Positions 44,036 through 53,024 are shown, counted from the first letter of the stretch. The stretch is DNA of 64,000 bases from Acidocella aquatica (GCF_030160635.1 NZ_BSOS01000041.1:34407-98406), one strand, 5' to 3'. Notes: generated by a model from the letters alone, not told the origin. Numbers and translations are program-made.

Positions 44036-44794
44036 GTGCGCGGACTAAAGGATAAAGTGGCAATCGTGACCGGCGGCGGCCAGGGTATAGGGCGGGCGTT
44101 GACGCTGCGGCTGGCGCAAGAGGGTTTCAAGGTTGCGATATTTGACCTGAACCCGGCCGCCGGCGAGGAAACTGCCAGGCTCGCGCCCGATGCCAGCATC
44201 AAGACCTATGTGGTGGATGTTGGCGATTATGCGGTTGTGCAGGCGGCTGTGGCGCGGGTGGAGGACGAGCTTGGACCGATCTGGCTGTTGGTGAACAATG
44301 CTGGTTGGGATAAGCCGATGCCGTTCCTGAAAACCGATCAGGCGCTGTGGGACAAGATCATCCGCATTAATCTTTATGGGCCGCTCAATACGCACCACGC
44401 CGTTTTGCCGCGCATGGTCGCCCATGGCGGCGGGCGCATTGTCAACATCGCGTCTGATGCCGCGCGTGTTGGGACGAGTGATGAGGCGGTGTATTCAGCT
44501 TGCAAGGGCGGTATGATTTCGTTCACGAAATCTGTGGCGCGTGAGCTGGCGCGTAAGAATGTGTTGTTGAACACGGTTTGCCCCGGCCCGACGAACACGC
44601 CTATGATGGCCTCTGTGTTGGGCGAAGGAGAGCAGGCTGTGAAGTGGAAAGATGCGATGGTGCGCGGCATTCCGCTGAAGCGGATGGGTGAGCCGGAAGA
44701 TTACGCCGGTATCGTGGCGTTTCTGGCTTCAGAGGACGCGAGCTTCATTACCGGGCAGGCGTTTTCCGTCTCCGGCGGCATGAATATGATCTGA
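44036..44794 (+). CDS. badH: BadH-like 2-hydroxycyclohexanecarboxyl-CoA dehydrogenase (SDR)
   Basis: Short-chain dehydrogenase of 252 residues. The start is GTG 44036, six bases after AAGGAGA and directly before the cofactor loop VAIVTGGGQGIGRA. Catalytic Ser, Tyr and Lys lie in NIASDAARVG and EAVYSACKGG. Much of the sequence matches R. palustris BadH as I remember it: LVNNAGWD, HHAVLPRMV, GRIVNIASDAARVG and VCPGPTNTP. It would oxidise a ring 2-hydroxyacyl-CoA to the 2-keto form, which the BadI-like enzyme cleaves. The two genes are 10 kb apart and on opposite strands but in the same island. Confidence 0.85.
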   Translation: MRGLKDKVAIVTGGGQGIGRALTLRLAQEGFKVAIFDLNPAAGEETARLAPDASIKTYVVDVGDYAVVQAAVARVEDELGPIWLLVNNAGWDKPMPFLKTDQALWDKIIRINLYGPLNTHHAVLPRMVAHGGGRIVNIASDAARVGTSDEAVYSACKGGMISFTKSVARELARKNVLLNTVCPGPTNTPMMASVLGEGEQAVKWKDAMVRGIPLKRMGEPEDYAGIVAFLASEDASFITGQAFSVSGGMNMI

Positions 44795-44841
44795 CGCATG
44801 TACGCAACGGTTTCTCTCGCTTCATCCTGGGATCGGCCTTG

Positions 44842-46080
44842 ATGCCGATGCGCATTACGCCCAGCAACCTGGCGTCGGTGCTGCCGCCGGGCGGGTTGAC
44901 GCTGGTGCAGGGGTGTTCGGGGGAATCGGTGCTGCTGGCTGATGCCGTGACGGAGCTTGGCGCTGCCGCCGGGGCGATGCGGTTCACCGGTATTTTCGTG
45001 GCCGGACTTAACCGCACGAACTGGCTGGCGAACCCTGAGTGCCGGGTTGAGACGTTCTTCATGACGCCGGAGTTGCGGCGGGGGGGGGGCGCGGTGGATT
45101 TTTTGCCGCTTTGCTATGCGGATATCCTGGAGCACCTGCGGCAGGTTAAAATTTCCGCCGCGGTGTTCATGGTCTCGCCGCCGGACCGTGACGGGATTTG
45201 CAGTTTTGGCCCGGTGGTGGATTTTCTCGCGGAACTATGGCCGCGGATTCCGGTGCGTATCGCGCATATCAACCCGAGCATGCCGCATACTTATGGGCAG
45301 GTGGGGATTCCCTTTTCAGAGCTGACAGGCATCATCGAAAAGGAAGTGCCGCTGCTGGGGATGGAGGAAGAGGCGGGGGATGCGCTGGCGTCTGCCATTG
45401 GCGCGCATGTCGCGGCGTTTATTCCCGATCATGCAACCATCCAGACCGGGCTTGGAAAGATTCCAGGTGCGGTGTTGCGTGCGCTAACCGGCCACCGGGG
45501 ATTGAGGATTCATTCCGGTTTAATCGGCGATGCGGTGCTGGATTTGATAAGCGCCGGCGCGCTGGCCGAAGGGGTTGCCATCACGGGTGGTGTGGCTATC
45601 GGCTCGCCACGGCTCTATGGCGCAATCTCCGCGCCGGTGTTCAATTTCCGTCCTGTTTCCTTCACCCATGCCCCGGCTGTGCTGGCGCAGATTCCGCGCC
45701 TGCGGACCCTTAACTCGGCGATCGCGGTGGATTTATACGGGCAGGTTTATGCTGAGTTGACGCCGCGCGGGTTGATGTCCGGCCCGGGCGGTGCGGGCGA
45801 TTTTGCGCGTGGCGCCAAGGCAGCCGGTGGCGTGCGGATTGTGGCGTTGCCGGCCGGGGCGGATGGCGGCAAGATCAGCCGGATTGTGCTGCCGGGGCAG
45901 GGGCCGGGGCCGGTCTCGCTGGGGCGGCAGGATGTGGATGTTATCGTTACCGAGCATGGCGCTGCCGACCTGCGCGGCCTTGGCCATGCGCAGCGCGCCG
46001 CCGCACTTATCAAGGTGGCGCCGCCCGGTCACCGTGAAGCTCTGGCGGCTGGCTGGCAGGGGGTTTATAAGAGCTTCTAG
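44842..46080 (+). CDS. Acetyl-CoA hydrolase/CoA-transferase family protein
   Basis: Member of the acetyl-CoA hydrolase/4-hydroxybutyrate CoA-transferase family, about 412 residues, with two similar halves. Family-like parts are FMVSPPDRDGICSFGP near 110, HINPSMPHTYGQ near 145, AIAVDLYGQVYAE near 295 and EHGAADLRG near 370. Active transferases carry a catalytic Glu in a segment like H-T-E-M before the Asp of the next turn; here the matching stretch reads RIHSGLIGDAVLDL, with Gly. If that alignment is right, it may not form the usual glutamyl-CoA. A run of ten G lies inside the gene (45080-45089). It starts 47 bases after the BadH-like gene and precedes the BKACE gene. Confidence 0.8.
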   Translation: MPMRITPSNLASVLPPGGLTLVQGCSGESVLLADAVTELGAAAGAMRFTGIFVAGLNRTNWLANPECRVETFFMTPELRRGGGAVDFLPLCYADILEHLRQVKISAAVFMVSPPDRDGICSFGPVVDFLAELWPRIPVRIAHINPSMPHTYGQVGIPFSELTGIIEKEVPLLGMEEEAGDALASAIGAHVAAFIPDHATIQTGLGKIPGAVLRALTGHRGLRIHSGLIGDAVLDLISAGALAEGVAITGGVAIGSPRLYGAISAPVFNFRPVSFTHAPAVLAQIPRLRTLNSAIAVDLYGQVYAELTPRGLMSGPGGAGDFARGAKAAGGVRIVALPAGADGGKISRIVLPGQGPGPVSLGRQDVDVIVTEHGAADLRGLGHAQRAAALIKVAPPGHREALAAGWQGVYKSF

Positions 46081-46103
46081 AATTTTCAGGGAGTTAATGA
46101 ACC

Positions 46104-47036
46104 ATGGCCGTCTCGAATAAGGTTATTATCAGCTGCGCCATTACCGGATCGATCCATACGCCGTCGATGTCGCCCTATCTACCGGTGACGGCGCAGGAGA
46201 TTGCTGAATCCGCCTTGGGCGCGGCGCAGGCCGGTGCGGCAATTGTGCATCTGCACGCGCGCAACCCGGTTGATGGCAGGCCTGATCAGTCGCCGGAAGC
46301 CTTTGAGCCGTTTTTGCGCGTGATTAAACAATCTTCAAATGTCGTGGTGAATCTTACCACCGGTGGTTCACCTTATATGTCGGTTGAGGAGCGGGTGCGC
46401 CCCGCTGAGGTGTGGAAGCCCGAAGTTGCCAGCCTGAACATGGGTTCGATGAATTTCGGCCTGTTCCCGATGCTCAAGCGCTTTAAGGAGTTTAAGCACG
46501 AGTGGGAGCCGCAGATGCTGGAGAACTCGAAAGACCTCGTGTTCCGCAACAGCTTTAAGGACATTGCCTACGCGCTGAATATTTTGAACAGCACCGGCAC
46601 GCGTTATGAGTTTGAGTGCTACGACACCAGCCATCTCTACAACCTGCATTATTTCTGGACCGAGGGGCTGGTGAAGGCGCCGCTGTTTATCCAGACCTGC
46701 TTTGGCCTGCTGGGCGGCATCGGCAGCCACCCTGACGATGTGATGCACATGAAGCGCACGGCTGACCGTTTGTTTGGCGATAATTACCGCTGGTCGGTGC
46801 TGGCCGCCGGGCGTGCGCAGATGCCGGTGGCGGCGATGGCCGCGGCGATGGGCGGCAACGTGCGTGTGGGCCTGGAGGATTCGCTATGGCTCGGCAAGGG
46901 CGCGCTGGCGCCCACCAATGCCTCGCAGGTGACGCAGGTGCGCAAGATTATTGAAGGCCTGGGGCTGGAAGTTGCCACGGCTGATGAAGCGCGTGAGATT
47001 TTGCAGCTGAAGGGCGGGGATGCGGTAGGGTTCTGA
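46104..47036 (+). CDS. Beta-keto acid cleavage enzyme (BKACE, DUF849)
   Basis: Zinc-dependent enzyme of 310 residues. The family condenses a beta-keto acid with acetyl-CoA to give acetoacetate and a shortened CoA thioester. Zinc ligands are expected in the HLHAR motif (near 47) and the Glu of NVRVGLEDSLWLGKG (near 252-266); SLNMGSMNFG near 110 and QTCFGLLGGIG near 195 are family-like. AGGGAG lies upstream. As the last gene of the plus-strand series it may act on a branched or beta-keto acid made after ring opening, with the neighbouring CoA-transferase-like protein handling CoA. The substrate is not readable from sequence. Confidence 0.9.
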   Translation: MAVSNKVIISCAITGSIHTPSMSPYLPVTAQEIAESALGAAQAGAAIVHLHARNPVDGRPDQSPEAFEPFLRVIKQSSNVVVNLTTGGSPYMSVEERVRPAEVWKPEVASLNMGSMNFGLFPMLKRFKEFKHEWEPQMLENSKDLVFRNSFKDIAYALNILNSTGTRYEFECYDTSHLYNLHYFWTEGLVKAPLFIQTCFGLLGGIGSHPDDVMHMKRTADRLFGDNYRWSVLAAGRAQMPVAAMAAAMGGNVRVGLEDSLWLGKGALAPTNASQVTQVRKIIEGLGLEVATADEAREILQLKGGDAVGF

Positions 47037-47075
47037 AGACCCGCTATCAGCGCGGGCCGCTGCCGCGGCCTTCGC

Positions 47076-48050
47076 TCAAGGGGCGCAGCTTTGCGCGTCC
47101 GTGAGGTCGCGGGTGTATTTCGCCTGCATCAGCCCGGCGGCGCGAGCGAGTTGCCCGGCGGTGTGGTTCGCCTGGGCCGTGCCGCGGGAGGCAAACCAGA
47201 GTTGCAGATCGGCATAGGCGGCGTCGATGACGAAGCTGGTGACCAGCACAGTCGGGCCAGTGATATCCGTGTAGTGTCCGAAGATGTTCTTCATGCCGGT
47301 CAACACGCCGACTGTCGCGTTCAGCGCGTTGGCGGCATGGTCGTAGGTTGTGGTTTCCTCCGGCGGGCCGAGCAGGGCATTACGGAACTGCGGGTCGTTC
47401 AGCTCGGTGGCGAGCTGCGCGTTGGTTCCGGCGGCGGCGCGGAAGGCGTCGTTCATGGCGCCTTTGGAGAGCTCCCAACTGTCTGAGGCTTCGAGTGCTC
47501 TCTTGGCGGCGAGTCTCGGCACGAGCGCGTTCAGGGGGATGCCCTCGGCGGCCAGCTCTGCCTTTGCCTGTTTCAGCTTTTGCATGCTGGTGACGCTGTT
47601 TTCCAGGGTTTTTGTGTCTTCCTCCAGCGCGTCAAGGTCTTTGCCGGCGACGATTTCCTGCGCGGCGTAGGTGCCAACCGCGAGTTTCAGGCCCGCTATC
47701 ATCAGATTATTGCGGCCGTCCTTGCCGAGATCCTTCCATTCATTGAACTGAACCTGATTTTCCACCGCGAGTTCACGTTGTTTGGCGAATTGTTCAAGGT
47801 CAGCCGCCACCCGCGCCTTTGCCACGGTGCAGGAGAGCCTTGGGGCAACTGGTAGCGGTGTGGGCACGCAGGCGCCGGCGCCGATGTGGTATCCAGGGTC
47901 GCAGCGGCAATGGATGACGGTTGTGGCACCGGAATCCTCGACCAGATAGGAGGAGGAATGCGCCGGGCACGTAGCGGATTGCGCGAAGGCGCCGTTGCAG
48001 GCGCCGCCGAGCACCAGCAGCGCCGCCGCCAACGCCGCGCGATGCCTCAT
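47076..48050 (-). CDS. Secreted protein of unknown function with Cys-rich N-terminus
   Basis: 324 residues from ATG 48050; the frame is open upstream, but MRHRAALAAALLVLGGACNG followed by AFAQ is an evident signal peptide. Directly after it comes a small Cys-rich module with spacing as in an EGF-like domain (CPAHS, HCRCDPGYHIGAGACVP). The rest is largely helical (TVAKARVAADLEQFAKQREL, AKRALEASDSWELSKGAMND). No known family recognised. Its start overlaps the stop of the upstream gene by four bases (ATGA), so the two exported proteins are co-translated. Confidence 0.75.
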   Translation of the reverse strand: MRHRAALAAALLVLGGACNGAFAQSATCPAHSSSYLVEDSGATTVIHCRCDPGYHIGAGACVPTPLPVAPRLSCTVAKARVAADLEQFAKQRELAVENQVQFNEWKDLGKDGRNNLMIAGLKLAVGTYAAQEIVAGKDLDALEEDTKTLENSVTSMQKLKQAKAELAAEGIPLNALVPRLAAKRALEASDSWELSKGAMNDAFRAAAGTNAQLATELNDPQFRNALLGPPEETTTYDHAANALNATVGVLTGMKNIFGHYTDITGPTVLVTSFVIDAAYADLQLWFASRGTAQANHTAGQLARAAGLMQAKYTRDLTDAQSCAP

Positions 48051-48946
48051 GGGGCCGTGCCGGAGCTTTGTTGCGGGTTGGCTGGTTTTGCCGGGGCGGG
48101 GCTTTCGGAATCGAGGACCGCGATGGTTGTTTTCTTCACGTTGTCCAGAGCCTGTTGCGCCTGGTATTGCGCCCAAACCTTGTTGCTGTTGGCTGTCTGC
48201 AGATTTTGGTATTTGTCCGTGAGCTGCCCCGCGGGAGCATTGGGGTCGGCTTTAATGGCGTCCCACTGCTGCTGCGCCTGTGCGGCCTGGCTGTTGGCAT
48301 CCGCCGCGGCGGTGGAGGCCTGGTCATATTGGCTGGTCGCGGCCTGATATTGCGGGTTGGTTGCCACTGTTGGCGGCACGGGCGGCAAGGGGGCGGCGGT
48401 GGGGGTATCGGGCACGGGCGGCGCGTAATTGGCGGTGGTGGCGTTGTCGCCATGGCTGCCGTTGTCGAAGCCCGAGTTCTGGTTTTCACCGTTATTCATG
48501 TTTTGTAGCTGCTGCATGGCCGAGTTGGCATGCCACGCGGGTTCGTTGGGTGCCGGGGTTGTATCTTGCGGGGTGGCATAAGCGGTGCCCGGATTTGTTT
48601 GCGCCGGCTCCTGGCTGGCGCTGGTGTCTGTGTTGTTGGTGCCGCCGCTGTTATCGGTGCCGGCGGTGTTGTCCGTGCTGCCGCTATTATCACTGCCGCC
48701 GCTGCTGTCTTGCGGAGACACGGGGCTGGCATCGGGGGTGGGCGGCGCGGGGATATTGCCGGTGCCGCCGTTCTGGTCTTGCAGCTGTTGATAAGCATTG
48801 CCCTGGTTGTTGCTGCTCTGATCTTCATAGGCCATTTGAACCAGCGGGTCAGCTTCGGCGCCGGTTACAAAAGTAACCGGAAGAACGATACCAGCTCCTA
48901 AAAGGGCGCGGCGCGAAAGGGTGTGTTTTTCGTCGGTCATGGCCAC
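48047..48946 (-). CDS. Exported low-complexity protein of unknown function
   Basis: 299 residues. The N-terminus HTLSRRALLGAGIVLPVTFV resembles a Tat or Sec signal with a twin arginine, although the Tat consensus is incomplete. About 45-190 is low-complexity sequence rich in Ser, Asn, Asp, Gly, Thr and Pro (for example GGSDNSGSTDNTAGTDNSGG), likely disordered. About 205-280 is an Ala/Gln-rich helical stretch. No family recognised. It is coupled to the following secreted protein by a four-base overlap and lies nine bases from the glycosyltransferase stop. The pair may form a surface or envelope structure. Confidence 0.72.
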   Translation of the reverse strand: MAMTDEKHTLSRRALLGAGIVLPVTFVTGAEADPLVQMAYEDQSSNNQGNAYQQLQDQNGGTGNIPAPPTPDASPVSPQDSSGGSDNSGSTDNTAGTDNSGGTNNTDTSASQEPAQTNPGTAYATPQDTTPAPNEPAWHANSAMQQLQNMNNGENQNSGFDNGSHGDNATTANYAPPVPDTPTAAPLPPVPPTVATNPQYQAATSQYDQASTAAADANSQAAQAQQQWDAIKADPNAPAGQLTDKYQNLQTANSNKVWAQYQAQQALDNVKKTTIAVLDSESPAPAKPANPQQSSGTAP

Positions 48947-48954
48947 CTCCGGCC

Positions 48955-51900
48955 TTAAACTTGGTTTGTGAACATAATTTTATCATATCGCGCGGTCATT
49001 TCGTCAATGGAAAAATTTTTCTGCCAGTGTTTGTATCCGGCCTCGCCCATGCGGGCGCGCAGGGGCTCGTCGCGCAGCAGGCTGGTAACCCGGCGGGCCA
49101 TGGCCTCAGGGGTTTCGGCGAGGTAACCGGTTTTGCCGTGCAATACCTGTTCGGCGATGCCCCCGCCGGGCTGCGCGACCACGGGCAGGCGCAGCGACAT
49201 CGCCTCCAGCGAGGCATTCGGGCAGCCCTGGCGCCGCCCGGTGAGTAGAAACACGCGGAACAGGCGCAAAAAGGGCAGCGGATCATCGGCGGGGCCGGTG
49301 AAGCGGATGCTTGGTTGCGATTCAGCGGCGGCGAGCAGGGATTGGAAATAGGGGACGGAGGTGGCATCTGGCCCGCCGACGACCATCAACGTGGCGCCGG
49401 GTACGCGTTGCCGTAGTTTGGCCGCCACTTCGAGGAGGCGCTCCACCTGTTTGTCGGGGACGATGCGGCAGATGGTGCCCACCACCAGCGCCGGGTTGAA
49501 GCCGCGCGGGGGCAGCAGGTATGGCGCAGGCAGGGGGATGAAGCCTGGCGGCGTGGGCGTGCCAAGCGGCAGCACGGCGTTGCGGGCTGGGGCGGGGGCC
49601 TCGCCGCCTTTGTAGAGGGCAATAAAACGGTCCAACCGGGCGAAATAGGCCTCCGCGCGATAAGCGATACGGTGCTGAAAGGAGGCTGCCGCGTCCAACT
49701 CGTCGAACAGCATGGGGCCGGGGCTGACATCGAGGATGCGCAGGGCGGTGGGCTCGAGCAGCTTGGTCAGGAGGAGCTTCAGCTCCGGCCGCAGGTTCCA
49801 GAAACAAAGAGTGCGCGGCTGGAAATGCGCGATCCAGCCGAGCACGCTCTGCGCCTGCGCGGCGAGCGGCAGCCCGGCGGCGCAGAGGAGTTTGGTGCCG
49901 GCCTGCGTGAATGTTGCCTGATGCGCCGCTGTGACCGCGCCGAACACGCCAACCAATAGCTTGCGCGTCTCCGGCAGGGCGGCGGCGAGGCGGGCGAGTG
50001 AACTCGCAGGTCCGCCCAGCTCTAGTGATTGCGTGAGGATGAGTGCGCCGGTGAGCGTTGCCTGCGCCGGGACCGTGTGGCGGGCGAGCAGGTTCCATAG
50101 CTCCGGGATCAGCCCAGGTTCAACCGGCGGCTGCGGCACATGCCGCGCGGCGGCGGTGAGTTTGCTCAGAATGGCGCCGGCGAAGGCCTCGGAATCCTCG
50201 GGGTCCGTGACCAGCGCGATATTGCCCGGCGGAAACTCCCCATTGCCGCCCGTATTCGTGGCAACCACCGGGCAACCCGACGCCAGCGCTTCGAGAATGG
50301 CGATGCTGTAGCCCTCATCGGAGGAGGTGTTCAGCAGGACATCGAAGGCGGCGTAATAGGGCGCCGCGGGGCTCACCTCGCCGGCGCAGATGATGTCAGC
50401 CACCACACCGGCCTCCACCGCAGCACGCATGAAGGCCGCATAGGCGGCGCGGCCGGAGCCTGTTTCATCGTCCCAGCCGCCCAGGATCAGCAGCCGGGCG
50501 GCAACGCCGCGCGCCTGCAAGGCGGACAGCACGCCAACGGCGCGGGTGTGGGATTTGTGTGAACTGAACCGGCCGGCCATGCCGATAAGCACCGTATCGC
50601 CGCTTATGCCGTGGCGCAGGCGGATGGCCCGGCGCTCGGCATTGAGGCGGGCGGTGTCCGGGTGGGTTTGTAGTTCGTGGCGCAGCACGGTGAGCGGGCG
50701 GTTCAGGCCGTCAGCGCGCAGTTGCGCGGCCACGGACTCGGCGCAGGCCACCACCAGGGGCACCTGCGGGTGGTTGTAGCGCGTGGGGATGTTTAGCCAG
50801 CCGGGGCGGGAGGTGTGGATGACTGGTATGGTCTCCAGCCCGAAGCCCCAGAGTGTTTCCAGATCCTCGGCGCGGACCAGATGGGTGTGGATATGCTTTG
50901 CTCCGGCCTCCAGTATCTCGAAGGCGATGGCGCGCAGCTGGGCGGTGCGGTTGCCGGTGGGGCGGTGTAGGGTGAGGGTTTTATGTGCTGGCAGCGGGTA
51001 TTCCACCGGCTGGCTTTCCAGCAGATGCAGCCGGCAGGTGGTGGCGGGGGCCAGCGCGGCGAGGGTTTCCGCGACGATCCGGCTGGCGCCGTTGCGTGCC
51101 AGCGCGGGCAGCAGCACGTCCAGGCGGTTGGTTCCGGGGGCCGCCTGCGCCGTGAGGGGCAGCGCCGCATTGGGGCGCCGGGGCGGGCTGTAGGGTTCGT
51201 AGATGTCGGCCAGCCCATAGGCGCGATATAGCTCGTGCAGCGTGGAGCCGAGGGGCGGTGTGTCCTTATCCGGCGCGGGCGTGTCGCCGTCGATGACGCT
51301 GCCGTTTTGCAGGCCGCGCCAGTATTCGTTCAGCCAGTGGATGGCGTGCCAGGAGGCCGGCGGCGTGACGAAACCGTTGACCAGGGGCGAGACGACGTTG
51401 CGCCAGTCATCCGCATTGCAGAAACCATCGATGATATAGCCGGTGAGCTTATGCGCCACGATATATTTGTTGAGAATCTGGTTGGCCGCCAGCCAGGGGC
51501 AGTCATGCCTGATGGTCGCGGCCGCTTCCGCGTAGGTATCGCGCATGAGCGGGCTGCGCGGCGGGCATTTCATGATGTTGCCGACGACGCCGATTTTGTG
51601 GCTGCGGAACATGTAGTCGCCGCAGATATCGAAGGGGCGCAGGCAGGTGACGTCCATATCAACCCAGATGCCGCCCTGCTCGTAGAGTAGTTTGTAACGG
51701 AACAGATCGGAGAAGGCGCCGAGGCTCCCGCGCCCGACGCCGCAACCGGGGTCGGCCGTTGTGTTGCGGAAAATTTCCTGTTCGGGAATGATTTGATTGG
51801 CGTCGCGCACCACCACGCCCTCGGGCAGGGCATTGACCAGCGGTTGATAGAGCCAGAGGTGAAACGCATGTCCGAAATGGGTGAAAGAACGCAGGGTCAG

Positions 51901-51975
51901 CATTTCCAGCTTTGTCAGGCGATCGCCGATCCATAGACCGTGAATGATGGCGTTATCTGCTGAAGGACTGTTCAT
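48955..51975 (-). CDS. Three-module glycosyltransferase (GT32-like plus two GT4-like domains)
   Basis: 1006 residues from ATG 51975, which has AGAGG upstream; the frame continues 25 codons beyond without support. The N-terminal part (about 10-250) is a DXD sugar-transferase module: HGLWIGDRLTKLEMLTLRSF and LYEQGGIWVDMDVTCLRPFD. The middle module (about 310-640) is GT4-like: MAGRFSSHKSHTRAVG, NTSSDEGYSIAILEALASG. The third (about 680-1000) is another GT4-like unit: VVGTICRIVPDKQVERLLEV, GCPNASLEAMSLRLPVVAQP. It probably adds several sugars to a polysaccharide or LPS. A sulfotransferase gene diverges from it. Confidence 0.88.
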   Translation of the reverse strand: MNSPSADNAIIHGLWIGDRLTKLEMLTLRSFTHFGHAFHLWLYQPLVNALPEGVVVRDANQIIPEQEIFRNTTADPGCGVGRGSLGAFSDLFRYKLLYEQGGIWVDMDVTCLRPFDICGDYMFRSHKIGVVGNIMKCPPRSPLMRDTYAEAAATIRHDCPWLAANQILNKYIVAHKLTGYIIDGFCNADDWRNVVSPLVNGFVTPPASWHAIHWLNEYWRGLQNGSVIDGDTPAPDKDTPPLGSTLHELYRAYGLADIYEPYSPPRRPNAALPLTAQAAPGTNRLDVLLPALARNGASRIVAETLAALAPATTCRLHLLESQPVEYPLPAHKTLTLHRPTGNRTAQLRAIAFEILEAGAKHIHTHLVRAEDLETLWGFGLETIPVIHTSRPGWLNIPTRYNHPQVPLVVACAESVAAQLRADGLNRPLTVLRHELQTHPDTARLNAERRAIRLRHGISGDTVLIGMAGRFSSHKSHTRAVGVLSALQARGVAARLLILGGWDDETGSGRAAYAAFMRAAVEAGVVADIICAGEVSPAAPYYAAFDVLLNTSSDEGYSIAILEALASGCPVVATNTGGNGEFPPGNIALVTDPEDSEAFAGAILSKLTAAARHVPQPPVEPGLIPELWNLLARHTVPAQATLTGALILTQSLELGGPASSLARLAAALPETRKLLVGVFGAVTAAHQATFTQAGTKLLCAAGLPLAAQAQSVLGWIAHFQPRTLCFWNLRPELKLLLTKLLEPTALRILDVSPGPMLFDELDAAASFQHRIAYRAEAYFARLDRFIALYKGGEAPAPARNAVLPLGTPTPPGFIPLPAPYLLPPRGFNPALVVGTICRIVPDKQVERLLEVAAKLRQRVPGATLMVVGGPDATSVPYFQSLLAAAESQPSIRFTGPADDPLPFLRLFRVFLLTGRRQGCPNASLEAMSLRLPVVAQPGGGIAEQVLHGKTGYLAETPEAMARRVTSLLRDEPLRARMGEAGYKHWQKNFSIDEMTARYDKIMFTNQV

Positions 51976-52175
51976 CAAAGCCTCTGATCTCGCTGACAAA
52001 CACGGGTAACATGGAAATGAGCGAAGACAAAGCCGGATATGGGGCGCCATAACGCAGGCTGATTGATCGTCCGTAGGGCGTATGTTAGCAATTTATGTCC
52101 TGATGGCCAGTGTGCCGGGCAGGGTGGAGTGAGATGGCCGATGATGGTGAGTGAGGGTTACCGGAGCAATTCGCG

Positions 52176-52940
52176 TTGAAGGGGCAAAACGCGCCCGGCG
52201 ATGGTGGCTGTGTTATTTTCTGCGCGACCGCGCGGACCGGCTCCACCATGGTGTTTGACGATTTCAGGAACGTGCTCGGCTACGAGCCGGTGGATAGTGA
52301 AATCCTCTATGAAGAGATTATACATAAACGGACCACGCAAACCTGGGCGGAGCTGTGGCCGGCGCTGCAGCGGGACTGGAGGGTGGGCGCATTCTGGTGC
52401 GTGAAGGTGATGTATCATTATACGCCCTATATTTCGCGTTTTATTGCCGGTCAGCCGCTTAGTAGAACGCCGCCGGTGCGGTCATTCAACCCAGCGGATT
52501 GCGATGATTTTCATCGGTTTTTCAAGGATGCGGTCTGGGTGCATGTCCGCCGGCGGGATGTTTATGCGCAGGCGGTCTCAATGTATTTCGCGGAGACGAC
52601 CGGGGTGTGGGAAAGCCGGGACGCGGCGGCGGCACCGCAAATGGTTGCCCCGGCGTATGACCGGGATAGAATTCTTGAGTATCTTCATGGATTTCTTGAG
52701 GAGCGGCGGCAATGGGATTTGTTCTTTTCACATTATAATATCACGCCGCTGACAATTGATTATGAGGATGCGATTGGCGGCTATCCGCAATATCTGAAGC
52801 CGCTTGTTGAGCGGTTGGGAATGCGGATGCTGCAGCCTTTGCCGCCACGGCGCCTTTTTAAAATCGGAAATGAAACGAATGAAGGCTTTGCCGCGCGGCT
52901 GCGCGCGGATGCGCTGGCAGCGGTCAGCAGGGAAGGATAA
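52176..52940 (+). CDS. Stf0-like sulfotransferase
   Basis: 254 residues. It transfers sulfate from PAPS to a carbohydrate or lipid. The 5'-phosphosulfate loop is FCATARTGSTMVFDDF near 10-25, and the 3'-phosphate-binding strand is VWVHVRRRDVYAQAVSMYF near 120. The Tyr/Trp-rich ETTGVWES stretch and the late DYEDAIGGYPQYLKPLVERL are typical of Stf0 members. No ATG fits; the first possible start after an in-frame stop is TTG 52176 with GGAG nine bases before. Divergent from the large glycosyltransferase, suggesting a sulfated surface glycan. Confidence 0.82.
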   Translation: MKGQNAPGDGGCVIFCATARTGSTMVFDDFRNVLGYEPVDSEILYEEIIHKRTTQTWAELWPALQRDWRVGAFWCVKVMYHYTPYISRFIAGQPLSRTPPVRSFNPADCDDFHRFFKDAVWVHVRRRDVYAQAVSMYFAETTGVWESRDAAAAPQMVAPAYDRDRILEYLHGFLEERRQWDLFFSHYNITPLTIDYEDAIGGYPQYLKPLVERLGMRMLQPLPPRRLFKIGNETNEGFAARLRADALAAVSREG

Positions 52941-53024
52941 AACCGCGCGCTCATGCCAGGGCAAAGGCAATGCGCGCGAGCCTCTGTTTGGCAAAACAAC
53001 CAAGAAGCTTTTAAGGTAGTTCCG

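Noticed and set aside
48047..48946. Tandem DNA repeat in the low-complexity gene
   Set aside because: The amino-acid pattern is repetitive but the DNA units vary; it is low-complexity coding sequence, not a regular tandem repeat.
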